Positions 55,388-63,922 are shown, numbered from the stretch's first letter. The stretch is DNA of 64,000 bases from Photorhabdus thracensis (GCF_001010285.1 NZ_CP011104.1:4774001-4838000); one strand, 5' to 3'. Notes: generated by a model from the sequence alone, not told the origin. A program made the numbers and translations.

Positions 55388-56989
55388 TCATCTTCCCGTA
55401 CGGCTATTCTTAATCTGTCTAATGATATCCATGCCAAGGAATAGGTTAGCAAAAACCACCGTAAACCCTCGTCCAGTGCGAGGGTGTCGCAAAAGGGTTG
55501 AGGTCACTTTTTCAAGCATCAAGTTAAATTCAATCACTGACTTTGGGCAGCCTGTTATTTGTATGGATAACAGGCTAAAAATAATCCCTAATATCAGAGC
55601 CACCGCTCTTGATAAGTTATAGGCCATTGCATGCAGGGAAAACTCCAGCTTTACCGCTGACAATCCCTTACGCCGAAAGCGTTCCAGTCTCTGAATTCCC
55701 CGTAATGCCGAAAATACCGGTTCTACCAGGCTCTTCCGTTGACTCAATATCTGTTTTGACTCCGGTCGGGCCATATGCAAACGAAGTGTCTCCCGCTCTT
55801 CATCTTCCGGATAACGTTTTATTTTTCTTCCTCCTTTAGCCTTTGTGCAGCCCGCTTTCTTCGGGCATCCGGCACAATTGTCAGCGCGATAAACCCGATA
55901 GGTCCGCGTTTTTTCAGTGGCTTTCACTGTACTTTGCAGGGACAATTGGTGATGAGCAGGACAAATATAGCAATCTTGCTCAGCATCATAAGTAAATAAG
56001 GATTTAGGATAGATTTTTCGGGCACGCTGTCGGTCTGAATTTTCTGCACAAAACAGCCAGATCTGATGTTTCTTCGCCTCAGCAATCACATCGTCATGGA
56101 AATAACCGGCATCCAATAACAGCTTTTCCGGGTGACCTCCCGAGATAGTGAGATTCTGCGCCAATAACGCGGCCATCACTTGGGTTTCACTGGAGGGGTC
56201 GACCGTTTGAGCGACGATAATTCGTCTGTTGTTAACTAAAACAGACGGTTTATAGGAAGTTGAAAATCCTCTTCCCCGCTTGAGTTTCTGGACGACGGCT
56301 TCGGGTTCTGTTGGATTGATACGCAGTTGGCTGGCATCCTTCCCTTTTTTTTCGCGATTTTCTTGTCGGCGCCGTAATACGTTGGCTCCCTGTTCCAATT
56401 GCTTTATGCGTTTTTCTGTCTGCGCTGTGGCAGGGGTAGCCGTGAGAGTATTTTTTTCACGTGAAATCGCTTCCTGAGTTAAAAGGTGGTAATGAGAACA
56501 GGCCGCCTCTATCACTGTCCCGTCACCGGCCAGGCACGAGCCGTCCGAACGACTGCGGTGCAAAATGGATAAGGTCAGTGCCTTAAAAAACGGTCCCGTC
56601 AGGACGGATTGGTGCTGATAAATAAAACGCCCAAGACTGGCATGATCGGGCGTAATTCCCTGGCTGACAAAAATACAGCCTAAATCTAAACGCGCAAGTC
56701 GTTCAAGTTCTCTGAGCGAGCAGTGTCCTTTCATGATCCCATAAAGCAGGATCCCCATCATGGAGCGTGGAGAATAAGGGGCTCTCCCTGTCGAAGCATA
56801 ATGGCGTTCAAAGGGGCCCCAATCTTGCTCATCAAGAATGTCAGCAACAATAAATGCGCAACGCTCCCCCATTTGCCTGAGATAATCAGAAAGGGAAAGG
56901 GAGCCATCCAATACAGGTAAGTGCTGAGCTTTGACAAACTGACGTTTGGTGTAAGCAGACGGTTCCCGTTTTCGAATGAATAAGGTCAT
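55388..56989 (-). CDS. IS1182-family transposase
   Basis: 533 residues. MTLFIRKREPSAYTKRQFVK, then YSPRSMMGILLYGIMKGHCS and SLRELERLARLDLGCIFVSQ (DUF772-type N-terminus), DDE core LAGDGTVIEAACSH, LLLDAGYFHDD and QRKSLVEPVFSALRGIQRLE, with a zinc-finger-like segment CAGCPKKAGC. The reading frame runs through the left terminal repeat into flanking DNA (last 31 codons), so the natural stop may differ. Confidence 0.92.
   Translation of the reverse strand: MTLFIRKREPSAYTKRQFVKAQHLPVLDGSLSLSDYLRQMGERCAFIVADILDEQDWGPFERHYASTGRAPYSPRSMMGILLYGIMKGHCSLRELERLARLDLGCIFVSQGITPDHASLGRFIYQHQSVLTGPFFKALTLSILHRSRSDGSCLAGDGTVIEAACSHYHLLTQEAISREKNTLTATPATAQTEKRIKQLEQGANVLRRRQENREKKGKDASQLRINPTEPEAVVQKLKRGRGFSTSYKPSVLVNNRRIIVAQTVDPSSETQVMAALLAQNLTISGGHPEKLLLDAGYFHDDVIAEAKKHQIWLFCAENSDRQRARKIYPKSLFTYDAEQDCYICPAHHQLSLQSTVKATEKTRTYRVYRADNCAGCPKKAGCTKAKGGRKIKRYPEDEERETLRLHMARPESKQILSQRKSLVEPVFSALRGIQRLERFRRKGLSAVKLEFSLHAMAYNLSRAVALILGIIFSLLSIQITGCPKSVIEFNLMLEKVTSTLLRHPRTGRGFTVVFANLFLGMDIIRQIKNSRTGR
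55452..55479. mobile_element. IS605-type left-end fragment
   Basis: TTAGCAAAAACCACCGTAAA continuing through CCCTCGTCCAGTGC matches the left end of the TnpB element at 62088. It is cut by the IS1182-type element. Confidence 0.75.
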
Positions 56990-57055
56990 AAAAGATCTGC
57001 GCCTAAAGGAAGAGCGCAGATTTTAATGGATAACATGACCTTTTGCGACACCCTC
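55480..57055 (-). mobile_element. IS1182-family insertion sequence, about 1.58 kb
   Basis: Terminal inverted repeats GAGGGTGTCGCAAAAGG at 55480-55496 and, reversed, at 57039-57055. No target duplication is evident. It is inserted exactly between the left and right end sequences of an IS605-type element. Confidence 0.88.
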
Positions 57056-57076
57056 TTTACGGCGGGGAGCAGTCAC
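57056..57076. mobile_element. IS605-type right-end fragment
   Basis: TTTACGGCGGGGAGCAGTCA followed by CT equals the right end of the TnpB element (63443-63463). Confidence 0.75.
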
Positions 57077-57415
57077 TGAAAAGAATCATTGATGTGTTGC
57101 AGAACCCCGGTAAATCTTCATACCGGTCCAGTGTTGATTTCAGCAAACCGAACAATTGATCTCCTGATCCGCCATTTCAGTATAGAGCAACCTGACATGA
57201 GTTTTTCCCGTCAAAAGTACCAATGGTTATATCCCCTGCATAAAAGTATTTTTACATCAAATAATAAATTATTTAATTAACACATACAGGTAAAAATAAA
57301 AAATCTTATTTTTTAACGAACTAACTGTTGCAATATGTTATATAATCAGGTTATTTTAGTTAGAATCATTAAAGACGCTTCCGATAATTACTTAAATGAT
57401 AATTAAGGAGTTGCC
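57077..57415. other. Intergenic upstream of third LuxR cluster
   Basis: A minus-strand frame with FGLLKSTLDRYEDLPGF near 57090-57160 looks like a gene scrap ending in the IS right end, but I cannot identify it. The rest is AT-rich promoter-like DNA; AAGGAG precedes the next gene. Confidence 0.35.
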
Positions 57416-57676
57416 ATGTTAAATATAAGAAGCAAGCCAAATAATATCACCCCGCAATTAGTTTACATGTGGGAAAGAAGTAATGAAGCAGAATATGAAG
57501 AAGAATATTACCATCAGGATCAAAAAGTTATTCAAACTATGCAAAAAGTAACCTCAATGGAAACATTGACACAAACTGAGTGGGAAGTTCTTTTTCTCAC
57601 CCTTCGCTCATCAGATGAAGAAAGCACCAGTGAAAAATTAATGCTGAGCACAGAATATTCAGAATACATTATATAA
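57416..57676 (+). pseudogene. LuxR solo with two internal deletions (first-position type)
   Basis: 86 codons. RSKPNNITPQLVYMWERSNE joins directly to AEYEEEYYHQDQKVIQTMQK, and SMET joins to LTQTEWEVLFLTLRSSDEES. Compared with 24723-25421 it has lost about 45 and 60 codons in frame, removing most of the PAS4-like domain, and ends prematurely in STEYSEYII. Probably non-functional. Confidence 0.82.
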
Positions 57677-57684
57677 AAATAAAT

Positions 57685-58356
57685 ATGACTAGAAAAAATC
57701 CGACTATTTCGTCACAAATAATAAACACCTTGGAAATCAGTAACGAGCCGTGGGGAATAAAAAATAAGTCTTCCTGTTTTCTCTATGGTAATGATGCATT
57801 AATTAAACTTCAGAATATAAACAACAATTATAATTATGAAGGTAAATATGATAGTGATATTCCCTGGAAAGGCAATGAGTTTTCTGAAAATTTTATTAAA
57901 CATGATTTGAAAGTAATGGAAAATGAAGAAAGTATTTTATCATTAGAAACACATGTATTTGGACGAGATAAAGTTCTATCATCCTATTTTCAAGAAAAAT
58001 TTCCACTCTATGATAATAAAAACAAATGTATCGGCATCCTTTTCCATGCTTGGAAAATTCAGGATAACTCACTAACTCGGTTATTCCATAACAAACTACC
58101 CGCTTCTATTATGTTTCAATCGCCGACTCACCTCCTTACTGAGCGAGAGTGGGAGGTCGTCTTCCTTTTTCTGCAAAAATATAGCAGAAAACAAATCAGC
58201 CAATTACTTAATGTTGCTGATAAAACCATAGGTAGATACATAAGAAAGATTTATAATAAATTGGAAGTTAGTTCAGATTCACAACTGGAGGAATATTGCC
58301 GGCTAAATAGTTTTGATCTCTATGCACCAAAAAGGTTTTTATTGTCTTACTTATAA
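57685..58356 (+). CDS. LuxR solo with PAS4-like sensor domain (third cluster)
   Basis: 223 residues. NPTISSQIINTLEISNEPWG, NKSSCFLYGN and NKCIGILFHAWKIQDNSL in the sensor half; HTH LLTEREWEVVFLFLQ and VADKTIGRYIRKIYNKLEV. The recognition helix (DKTIGRYI) differs from the canonical RTVETHI of its paralogues, so target preference may have changed. It is the only full-length member of this cluster. Confidence 0.9.
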   Translation: MTRKNPTISSQIINTLEISNEPWGIKNKSSCFLYGNDALIKLQNINNNYNYEGKYDSDIPWKGNEFSENFIKHDLKVMENEESILSLETHVFGRDKVLSSYFQEKFPLYDNKNKCIGILFHAWKIQDNSLTRLFHNKLPASIMFQSPTHLLTEREWEVVFLFLQKYSRKQISQLLNVADKTIGRYIRKIYNKLEVSSDSQLEEYCRLNSFDLYAPKRFLLSYL

Positions 58357-58410
58357 ATGTCGTCTATTTATTCAAATTTTTATAAGGTAATAATGTTATA
58401 AAGGTCAAAT

Positions 58411-58545
58411 ATGAGTCAATCAGGATGTAAAAAAGTCCCTTTTATTACTCCTCAGTTAACTAATATGTGGGATAAAAGCTCAGAACCGTGGTTTGTAAAA
58501 GATAAGGAATTACGCTTTATTTATGCAAATGCAATGTTTATTTAA
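58411..58545 (+). pseudogene. LuxR solo N-terminal fragment (fourth-position type)
   Basis: 44 codons: GCKKVPFITPQLTNMWDKSS, PWFVKDKELRFIYANAMF then TAA. It matches the start of 12838-13533 and 27007-27702. The rest of the gene is missing. Confidence 0.88.
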
Positions 58546-58580
58546 AATTCCCCCTAATCTGATATATGGAAAACAATAAG

Positions 58581-58635
58581 AAACCATTCGACCAGCATCA
58601 GCACTGATTGAATGCTTATTATGGTCAAATGGTTT
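58581..58635. repeat. Long imperfect inverted repeat
   Basis: AAACCATTCGACCA (58581-58594) and TGGTCAAATGGTTT (58622-58635) pair at 13 of 14 positions, with an inner GCAT/ATGC stem. It lies between the LuxR fragment and the convergent PTS gene. No U-run follows, so it could be a bidirectional structure or a mobile-element remnant. Confidence 0.6.
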
Positions 58636-58712
58636 GCATTAATATTTTAGTAAGAGAGATCGATACAGGGCATCTATAACCCTGTATTAACCCCAAAATC
58701 CCGATATTCCAA

Positions 58713-59969
58713 TCAACGAACAATAACTCCCAACAGAATTCCCAATACGCCAAAATCAGCATCACTGAATGTCGTGTTAGCAATACCGATATCCCCCAGA
58801 ACAGGTAGCAGGAATACAGGCAGAAAAGTTATCAGCAAACCCTGAGCAAAAGCACCGAGAATAGCACCTCTGCGGCCACCCGTCGCATTACCGAAAACCC
58901 CAGCCGCAGCTCCAACAAAGAAATGTGGTACAACACCGGGAATAATTACCGTCATACCCAATATATACAGTATAAACATACCAATGATACCGGCAATAAA
59001 ACTGCTCAGGAAACCAACTAATACCGCATTAGGCGCGTAAGGGAATACAACCGGACAATCCAAAGCAGGTTTAGCATTCGGAACCAGTTTGTCAGAAATT
59101 CCTTTAAACGCGGGGACGATTTCTGCAATCACCATTCTCACACCTTGCAGTATGATATATACACCTGCGGCAAAGGTAATGGATTGCATTAGCGAGAACA
59201 TAAACCCATTTCTTCCACCACTGACTTCTCTTACAAAATCACCACCGGCAAACAAGCAAGTGACTATGAAAATAATTGCCATCGTGAAAGAGATAGCAAC
59301 CGGTGTATCACGCAGGAACAGCAAGCTTTTCGGTACATTCATCTCTTCCGTTGAGTGCTCTTTGTTACCCAGTTTACTGCCAATAAAACCGGATAAAACA
59401 TAGGAGAGCGTGGAAAAATGCCCAATGGCAACGTCGTCAGAACCTGTCACTTTCTTCATATACTGATGAGCGATCGCCGGAAAGAAAACCATAGCAACCC
59501 CAACAACCACAGAACCAATAACCACCAGCATAGTTCCGTTGATCCCTGCGGTTGCCAGAATGACCGCGACCATCATAGACATAAACAGTGTGTGATGCCC
59601 CGTCAGGAAGATGAATTTCCACGGGGTAAAACGGGCAATCAAGATATTGATCACCATAGCAAAGAACATAATCATTGCCATTTCTTTGCCAAAACTTTTC
59701 TGCGCAATGGAAACAATCGCTTCGTTGTTTGGTACTACCCCCTGAATACCAAAAGCATGTTGGAAAATTGCAGCAAAGTCTCCCAATGAAGAGACGATTA
59801 ATCCGGCCCCAGCCCCCAGGATCACAAAACCCATAATGGTTTTTATAGTGCCTTTGATACATTCAGTCACCGGCTTTTTTTGCGCGACCAGACCAATAAG
59901 CGCGATAAATCCCACTAAAATCGCAGGCTCTGACAACACATCACTCATCAGAAAATGGAAGAATTCCAT
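58713..59969 (-). CDS. PTS EIIC component, ascorbate (UlaA/SgaT) family
   Basis: 418 residues with about ten hydrophobic segments. AILVGFIALIGLVAQKKPV near the start, FIFLTGHHTLFMSMMVAVIL, VVFPYAPNAVLVGFLSSFIA and VPHFFVGAAAGVFGNATGGR are family features. It transports and phosphorylates an ascorbate-like or pentitol/hexitol-like substrate with the EIIB and EIIA encoded upstream. Shine-Dalgarno GGAGG. No catabolic enzyme genes follow, so the substrate is undetermined. Confidence 0.9.
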   Translation of the reverse strand: MEFFHFLMSDVLSEPAILVGFIALIGLVAQKKPVTECIKGTIKTIMGFVILGAGAGLIVSSLGDFAAIFQHAFGIQGVVPNNEAIVSIAQKSFGKEMAMIMFFAMVINILIARFTPWKFIFLTGHHTLFMSMMVAVILATAGINGTMLVVIGSVVVGVAMVFFPAIAHQYMKKVTGSDDVAIGHFSTLSYVLSGFIGSKLGNKEHSTEEMNVPKSLLFLRDTPVAISFTMAIIFIVTCLFAGGDFVREVSGGRNGFMFSLMQSITFAAGVYIILQGVRMVIAEIVPAFKGISDKLVPNAKPALDCPVVFPYAPNAVLVGFLSSFIAGIIGMFILYILGMTVIIPGVVPHFFVGAAAGVFGNATGGRRGAILGAFAQGLLITFLPVFLLPVLGDIGIANTTFSDADFGVLGILLGVIVR

Positions 59970-59981
59970 GACAGCCTCCGG

Positions 59982-60269
59982 TCACAACGCACCAAGTTCG
60001 GCTAACGCCACGGACAGACGCGCTTTCATTGCAGCTTTATCCACCATATTGTCCAGCGCAACAATTTTGCCATCGACTGCCTGAGCAACCAGTTGTTCTG
60101 CAATATCTTTAGTACCAACAAAAATATCACTTTGAGTTGCTTTTGCTGAACCCAGATCAACATGATCAACGCTGGCATCTATCCCCATCTCTTTCAGAAT
60201 ATTTTTAATGCTCATTTCCATCATCAGGCTGGTACCTAGCCCATTTCCACAAACGACTGTGATTTTCAT
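59982..60269 (-). CDS. PTS EIIB component (UlaB-like)
   Basis: 95 residues from the ATG at 60269 (an in-frame ATG at 60281 lies upstream). The phospho-Cys7 is in MKITVVCGNGLGTSLMMEMS, the standard IIB-ascorbate/lactose loop. Precedes the EIIC gene by 12 nt. Confidence 0.9.
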   Translation of the reverse strand: MKITVVCGNGLGTSLMMEMSIKNILKEMGIDASVDHVDLGSAKATQSDIFVGTKDIAEQLVAQAVDGKIVALDNMVDKAAMKARLSVALAELGAL

Positions 60270-60298
60270 ATGTTTTCCCATAGCAAAAAAATGACGAA

Positions 60299-60742
60299 TT
60301 AATATTTGTTAATAACAGCAAGAATCTCTTCTTTACTTTTAGCCTCCATCAGCAACGCTGTATCTTGTTGATTATCAAATAGTGCAGCAAGTTGAGAAAT
60401 CACTTCAATATGGCTATTGCTGTCAATCGCTGCCAAGACAATCAACAGTTTAACCGGATCATTTTCTTCAGAACCAAACTCAACGCCTTTACTAATAACG
60501 GTTAATGCTAAAGACAGCTTATTGACACCTTCCTCAGGTCTGGCATGTGGCATGGCAATTCCCGGTCCGACAACGTAATAGGGCCCAATGGCCTCATGAG
60601 AGCAATAAATAGCATCAATATAACGGAGTGAGATTGAATGATTTTCCACCAGAGGCTGGCAAGCAATAGCAATAGCTTCGCGCCAGTCTTTCGCGTCAGA
60701 GATAATTTGGATCACATCACTGGTGAGTAAAGTTTTTAGCAT
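60299..60742 (-). CDS. PTS EIIA component (UlaC / mannitol-fructose type)
   Basis: 147 residues with phospho-His66 in GPGIAMPHARPEEGV. First gene of the three-gene PTS operon; AGGAGAAGCCG upstream of the ATG is a strong ribosome binding site. It receives phosphate from HPr. Confidence 0.9.
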   Translation of the reverse strand: MLKTLLTSDVIQIISDAKDWREAIAIACQPLVENHSISLRYIDAIYCSHEAIGPYYVVGPGIAMPHARPEEGVNKLSLALTVISKGVEFGSEENDPVKLLIVLAAIDSNSHIEVISQLAALFDNQQDTALLMEAKSKEEILAVINKY

Positions 60743-60810
60743 CGGCTTCTCCTGAAATTACATTCCGCTTTCTATCCCCTGTTCTCTACCCAGTGATATT
60801 AATCACAAAT

Positions 60811-60857
60811 AGTAGCGCTATCTATCACTGCAATTCATTATTGTGATAGCGCTATCA
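60811..60857. promoter_or_regulatory. Paired LacI-family operators between divergent genes
   Basis: A perfect 14-bp palindrome TGATAGCGCTATCA (60844-60857) and a related site AGTAGCGCTATCTA (60811-60824) share the core TAGCGCTATC. Their centres are 33 bp apart, about three helical turns on the same face. Even-length palindromes with a central CG are typical of LacI-family repressors, and the adjacent gene encodes one. Confidence 0.82.
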
Positions 60858-60984
60858 TTTGTTATCTGATCGATTTACCTGAATGCGAAAAACACGTCAT
60901 GGTTTTTTTCCCACGACTTGCCTGAGATAAGGTAGAATCCCACCGTCAAATTCATAGCCGTTAGTTAAAAAAAGAAAAATATTG

Positions 60985-62025
60985 ATGGAAAAGACACGAA
61001 AACGCCGTAATTCAGGGCGAGTAACATTACAAGATGTCGCTAAGTATGCTGGTGTCGGTTCAATGACGGTTTCTCGTGCATTGAGAACACCAGAAATGGT
61101 ATCGGATAAATTACGGGAAAAAATTGAACGGGCCATACAGGAATTAGGCTATATCCCCAATGGCGCTGCCGGCGTACTTGCCTCAGGCCAAAGCAATATC
61201 ATCGCGGTTCTTGTTCCATCTCTGACAGACAGAGCCAGCGCCACATTTATACAATCCCTGCAACAGGTGCTGAATAAACATTCCTTCCAGGTTTTACTCG
61301 GATGTCATGAATATAACCGTAATAAAGAAGCCGAAATTATCATGACATTGCTGCAAAGCAACGCAGCCGCATTGGTTATATTCGGTTCTCAACTGGCAGA
61401 TAAAATCTATAACAACATTTCTCATATCAATATCCCGATTATCAATGTCGCGGGATCTCATCGACAACAAACAACAATCAATATAGAAACGGATTTTTCC
61501 GCAGCAGCTTATACCCTGACTGAACATATGCTGAGTAAAGGTCGGAAACATATTGGTTATATTGGCGCACAAATGGATAATCGTTTGCAAAATCAGCAAA
61601 TTAATGGCTGGAATAAAGCCATGTTACATCACTATCAGAACGCAGACCAAAATATCACTACACCGGATGCTGCCAGTATGCAATTTGGTTGTCAGGCAAT
61701 CGCTGAAATGTTATTACGTCAACCGGAATTGGAAGGCGTGATTTGCAGCCATGAAGTGATTGCCTTAGGAGTCATGTTTGAATGTCAACGTCGTCTGCTT
61801 AAAATACCGGCTGATCTGGCTGTTGCCTGCCTGGAAGGCTCTGATAACTGCGATCACACACAACCAACACTGACATCAATCCGCATTGACTACCCTAAAA
61901 TAGGAAAGGACACAGGAAAATGGCTGGTAAAACTGCTTAATAAACAGGGTGAAGATGAGCCAGAATATCAAAATAATCAATATCACCTGTTTTCGTATAA
62001 GTTTGAGCCAAGACAAAGTATTTAA
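60985..62025 (+). CDS. LacI-family transcriptional repressor (GntR/IdnR-like)
   Basis: 346 residues from the ATG at 60985. HTH at the N-terminus (VTLQDVAKYAGVGSMTVSRA) with hinge helix (GYIPNGAAGVLASGQSN), then a periplasmic-binding-type ligand domain (IIAVLVPSLTDRASATFIQS, ending PRQSI). Divergently transcribed from the PTS operon, with operators in between, so it most likely represses that operon and itself. The ligand is probably a phosphorylated or free sugar-acid-like compound. Confidence 0.92.
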   Translation: MEKTRKRRNSGRVTLQDVAKYAGVGSMTVSRALRTPEMVSDKLREKIERAIQELGYIPNGAAGVLASGQSNIIAVLVPSLTDRASATFIQSLQQVLNKHSFQVLLGCHEYNRNKEAEIIMTLLQSNAAALVIFGSQLADKIYNNISHINIPIINVAGSHRQQTTINIETDFSAAAYTLTEHMLSKGRKHIGYIGAQMDNRLQNQQINGWNKAMLHHYQNADQNITTPDAASMQFGCQAIAEMLLRQPELEGVICSHEVIALGVMFECQRRLLKIPADLAVACLEGSDNCDHTQPTLTSIRIDYPKIGKDTGKWLVKLLNKQGEDEPEYQNNQYHLFSYKFEPRQSI

Positions 62026-62087
62026 CGGAGTTGAAAATCCCAGTAAGATGTCACAAACTGCCACAAGAGCCTATAAAAGCGCTAATT

Positions 62088-63463
62088 ATTTAGCAAAAAC
62101 CGCCGTAAACCCTCGTCCAGTGCGGACGGGGATATCAGGCGAAAAGCCCAGAGGGCTTTAGGGCTGGCGACTCCGACGTCTCCTGACTGAATTGATATCT
62201 GCCGGTAAAACAGGCTAAAATGAATGCACTTTATCAATGAGCGCTGAACATGTTAAGAGCGACCAAAGTCCGCCTCTACCCCACACCCGAACAGGCCGAG
62301 TATCTTAACGGCCAGTTCGGTGCGGTCCGTTTTGCGTACAACAAGGCGCTGTACATCAAAAAGCATACTTACAAACGTCACGGCGTAAGTTTAAATCCGC
62401 GCAAAGACCTCAAACCGTTACTGGCGGTCGCGAAGAAATCCCGCAAGTATGCCTGGCTCAAGACATATGACGCCATCGCGTTACAGCAGGCGGTGATCAA
62501 TCTGCATACCGCATTTGATAATTTCTTCAATCCGAAGTTGCGCGCCCAATTTCCCACGTTCAAACGCAAACAGGGCAAGCAATCGAGCTATCACTGTGTT
62601 GGGGTGAAAGTGCTGGAGGGTGCGGTGAAGCTCCCGAAATTGTCACCGATAAAGGCGCGGATACACCGAGAAATTGAAGGGGAAGTGAAGAGCATTACGC
62701 TGTCCCGAACCGCCACGGGAAAATATTTCGCCGCTATCCTGTGTGACGATGGAAAAGATGCGCGGGAAAAGCCGGGCGTTATCACCCACGTGACCGGTTG
62801 CGATATGGGTTTGTCCCACTATCTTATCGAGTCGAACGGGGAGAAGGTCAATAACCCGCGTCACCTTATCAACGCCACCCGTAACCTGCGTCGAAAGCAG
62901 AAATCGCTGTCCCGCAAACAAAAGGGCAGCGCTAACCGTAGCAAGGCCCGATTACGTCTGGCGGCAGTCCATGAGCGGATAGCCAATGCCCGCGCCGATT
63001 TTCAACACAAACTCTCCCGAACAATGGTTGACGAAAACCAAGCGATAATTGTTGAGACGCTGAAATCGGCCAGCATGATGAAGAATCACCACCTTGCCCG
63101 CGCTATCGGGGATGCGGGCTGGAATAGTTTCCTGATGAAATTGGAATACAAAGCCGCAGCAGCGGGGGTCCACCTGGTGAAACTGGATCAGTGGTTCGCC
63201 AGTTCGAAAACCTGTCATTGTTGCGGTCACAAAGTGCCGGAAATGCCGCTGCATAAGCGGATCTGGTCATGCGCTTTCTGCCGAGTCGAACATGACCGCG
63301 ATATCAATGCGGCGCTCAACATCCAGAGCAAGGGCACGAGAGAATTACAGGCGGCGGGGCTCGTCGTCTCTGCCCACGGAGGCCAGCGTAAATCCGTCAT
63401 AAAGACGGTTGCGGCCTGAGAAGTGGGAAGCCTCGCCGTTTTTTACGGCGGGGAGCAGTCACT
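62088..63463 (+). mobile_element. TnpB-only IS605/IS1341-type element
   Basis: The left end has a hairpin CGTCC/GGACG (62114-62128) and the right end a hairpin CGCCGT/ACGGCG (63434-63450), followed by GGGGAGCAGTCACT. There is no tnpA and no terminal inverted repeat, as expected for IS200/IS605. The boundaries are deduced from sequence shared with the fragments at 55452-55479 and 57056-57076 and are accurate to a few bases only. Confidence 0.82.
62250..63419 (+). CDS. tnpB: RNA-guided nuclease TnpB
   Basis: 389 residues. N-terminal MLRATKVRLYPTPEQAEYLN; RuvC catalytic residues Asp185 (TGCDMGLSHY), Glu269 (AIIVETLKSASM) and Asp351 (HDRDINAALNI); zinc finger C322-x2-C325 and C341-x2-C344. All motifs are intact. 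TnpB proteins cut DNA guided by an omega-RNA made from the gene's 3' end plus the right end, helping the element persist. The cognate TnpA is absent here. Confidence 0.95.
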   Translation: MLRATKVRLYPTPEQAEYLNGQFGAVRFAYNKALYIKKHTYKRHGVSLNPRKDLKPLLAVAKKSRKYAWLKTYDAIALQQAVINLHTAFDNFFNPKLRAQFPTFKRKQGKQSSYHCVGVKVLEGAVKLPKLSPIKARIHREIEGEVKSITLSRTATGKYFAAILCDDGKDAREKPGVITHVTGCDMGLSHYLIESNGEKVNNPRHLINATRNLRRKQKSLSRKQKGSANRSKARLRLAAVHERIANARADFQHKLSRTMVDENQAIIVETLKSASMMKNHHLARAIGDAGWNSFLMKLEYKAAAAGVHLVKLDQWFASSKTCHCCGHKVPEMPLHKRIWSCAFCRVEHDRDINAALNIQSKGTRELQAAGLVVSAHGGQRKSVIKTVAA

Positions 63464-63483
63464 CTGCTGACAATTTAGATCAT
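63400..63483 (+). ncRNA. Putative omega-RNA 3' end and guide
   Basis: By analogy with IS605-type TnpB systems, the scaffold would end at the right-end hairpin and GCAGTCACT, and the following flank (CTGCTGACAATTTAGATCAT) would be the guide. Position is inferred only from the element's right boundary. Confidence 0.4.
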
Positions 63484-63922
63484 GTGGCTTAAAAGGAAAA
63501 CCCGCGCAGTCTTCAACCCGATTTACTATGTCAGCAATTGTCGTTTCAGCCAGGGTAGCTTCCAATACACAGGTAATACGCGAGAACTCATCTTCCAAAA
63601 CCGGAGTGATATTGTGTCCGATATAACATTTGGGATTGGGTTTGGAACGGTGCAACGTGAAATATAATGGATCTTCAACTGTACGATAAACATCCAGTAA
63701 TGAGACCTGCTCCGGTGGCCGGGCCAGTAACGCTCCCCCACCCTGACCCATTTGCGAATAGGTCAACCCGGCCTCGGCAAGGGCTCCCAAAAGCCGGCGA
63801 ACGACAGTCGGGTTAGTATTCACACTTTTTGCGATATCTTCGGAGCGTACAGCTTGGCCATGATGAAGCGCAATATCAGTGAGAATATGAATAGCCACGG
63901 CAAAACGAGTAGATGTCGGCAC
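63443..63922 (-). CDS. Rrf2-family transcriptional regulator
   Basis: 159 residues. N-terminal winged helix: MPTSTRFAVAIHILTDIALH, SEDIAKSVNTNPTVVRRLLG, then GLTYSQMGQGGGALLARPPE and SLLDVYRTVED. It lacks the three-Cys iron-sulfur cluster pattern of IscR/NsrR and looks closer to YwnA-type members. Its last six codons (SDCSPP and the stop) come from the right end of the TnpB element, so the native C-terminus has been replaced. Confidence 0.85.
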   Translation of the reverse strand: MPTSTRFAVAIHILTDIALHHGQAVRSEDIAKSVNTNPTVVRRLLGALAEAGLTYSQMGQGGGALLARPPEQVSLLDVYRTVEDPLYFTLHRSKPNPKCYIGHNITPVLEDEFSRITCVLEATLAETTIADIVNRVEDCAGFPFKPHDLNCQQSDCSPP

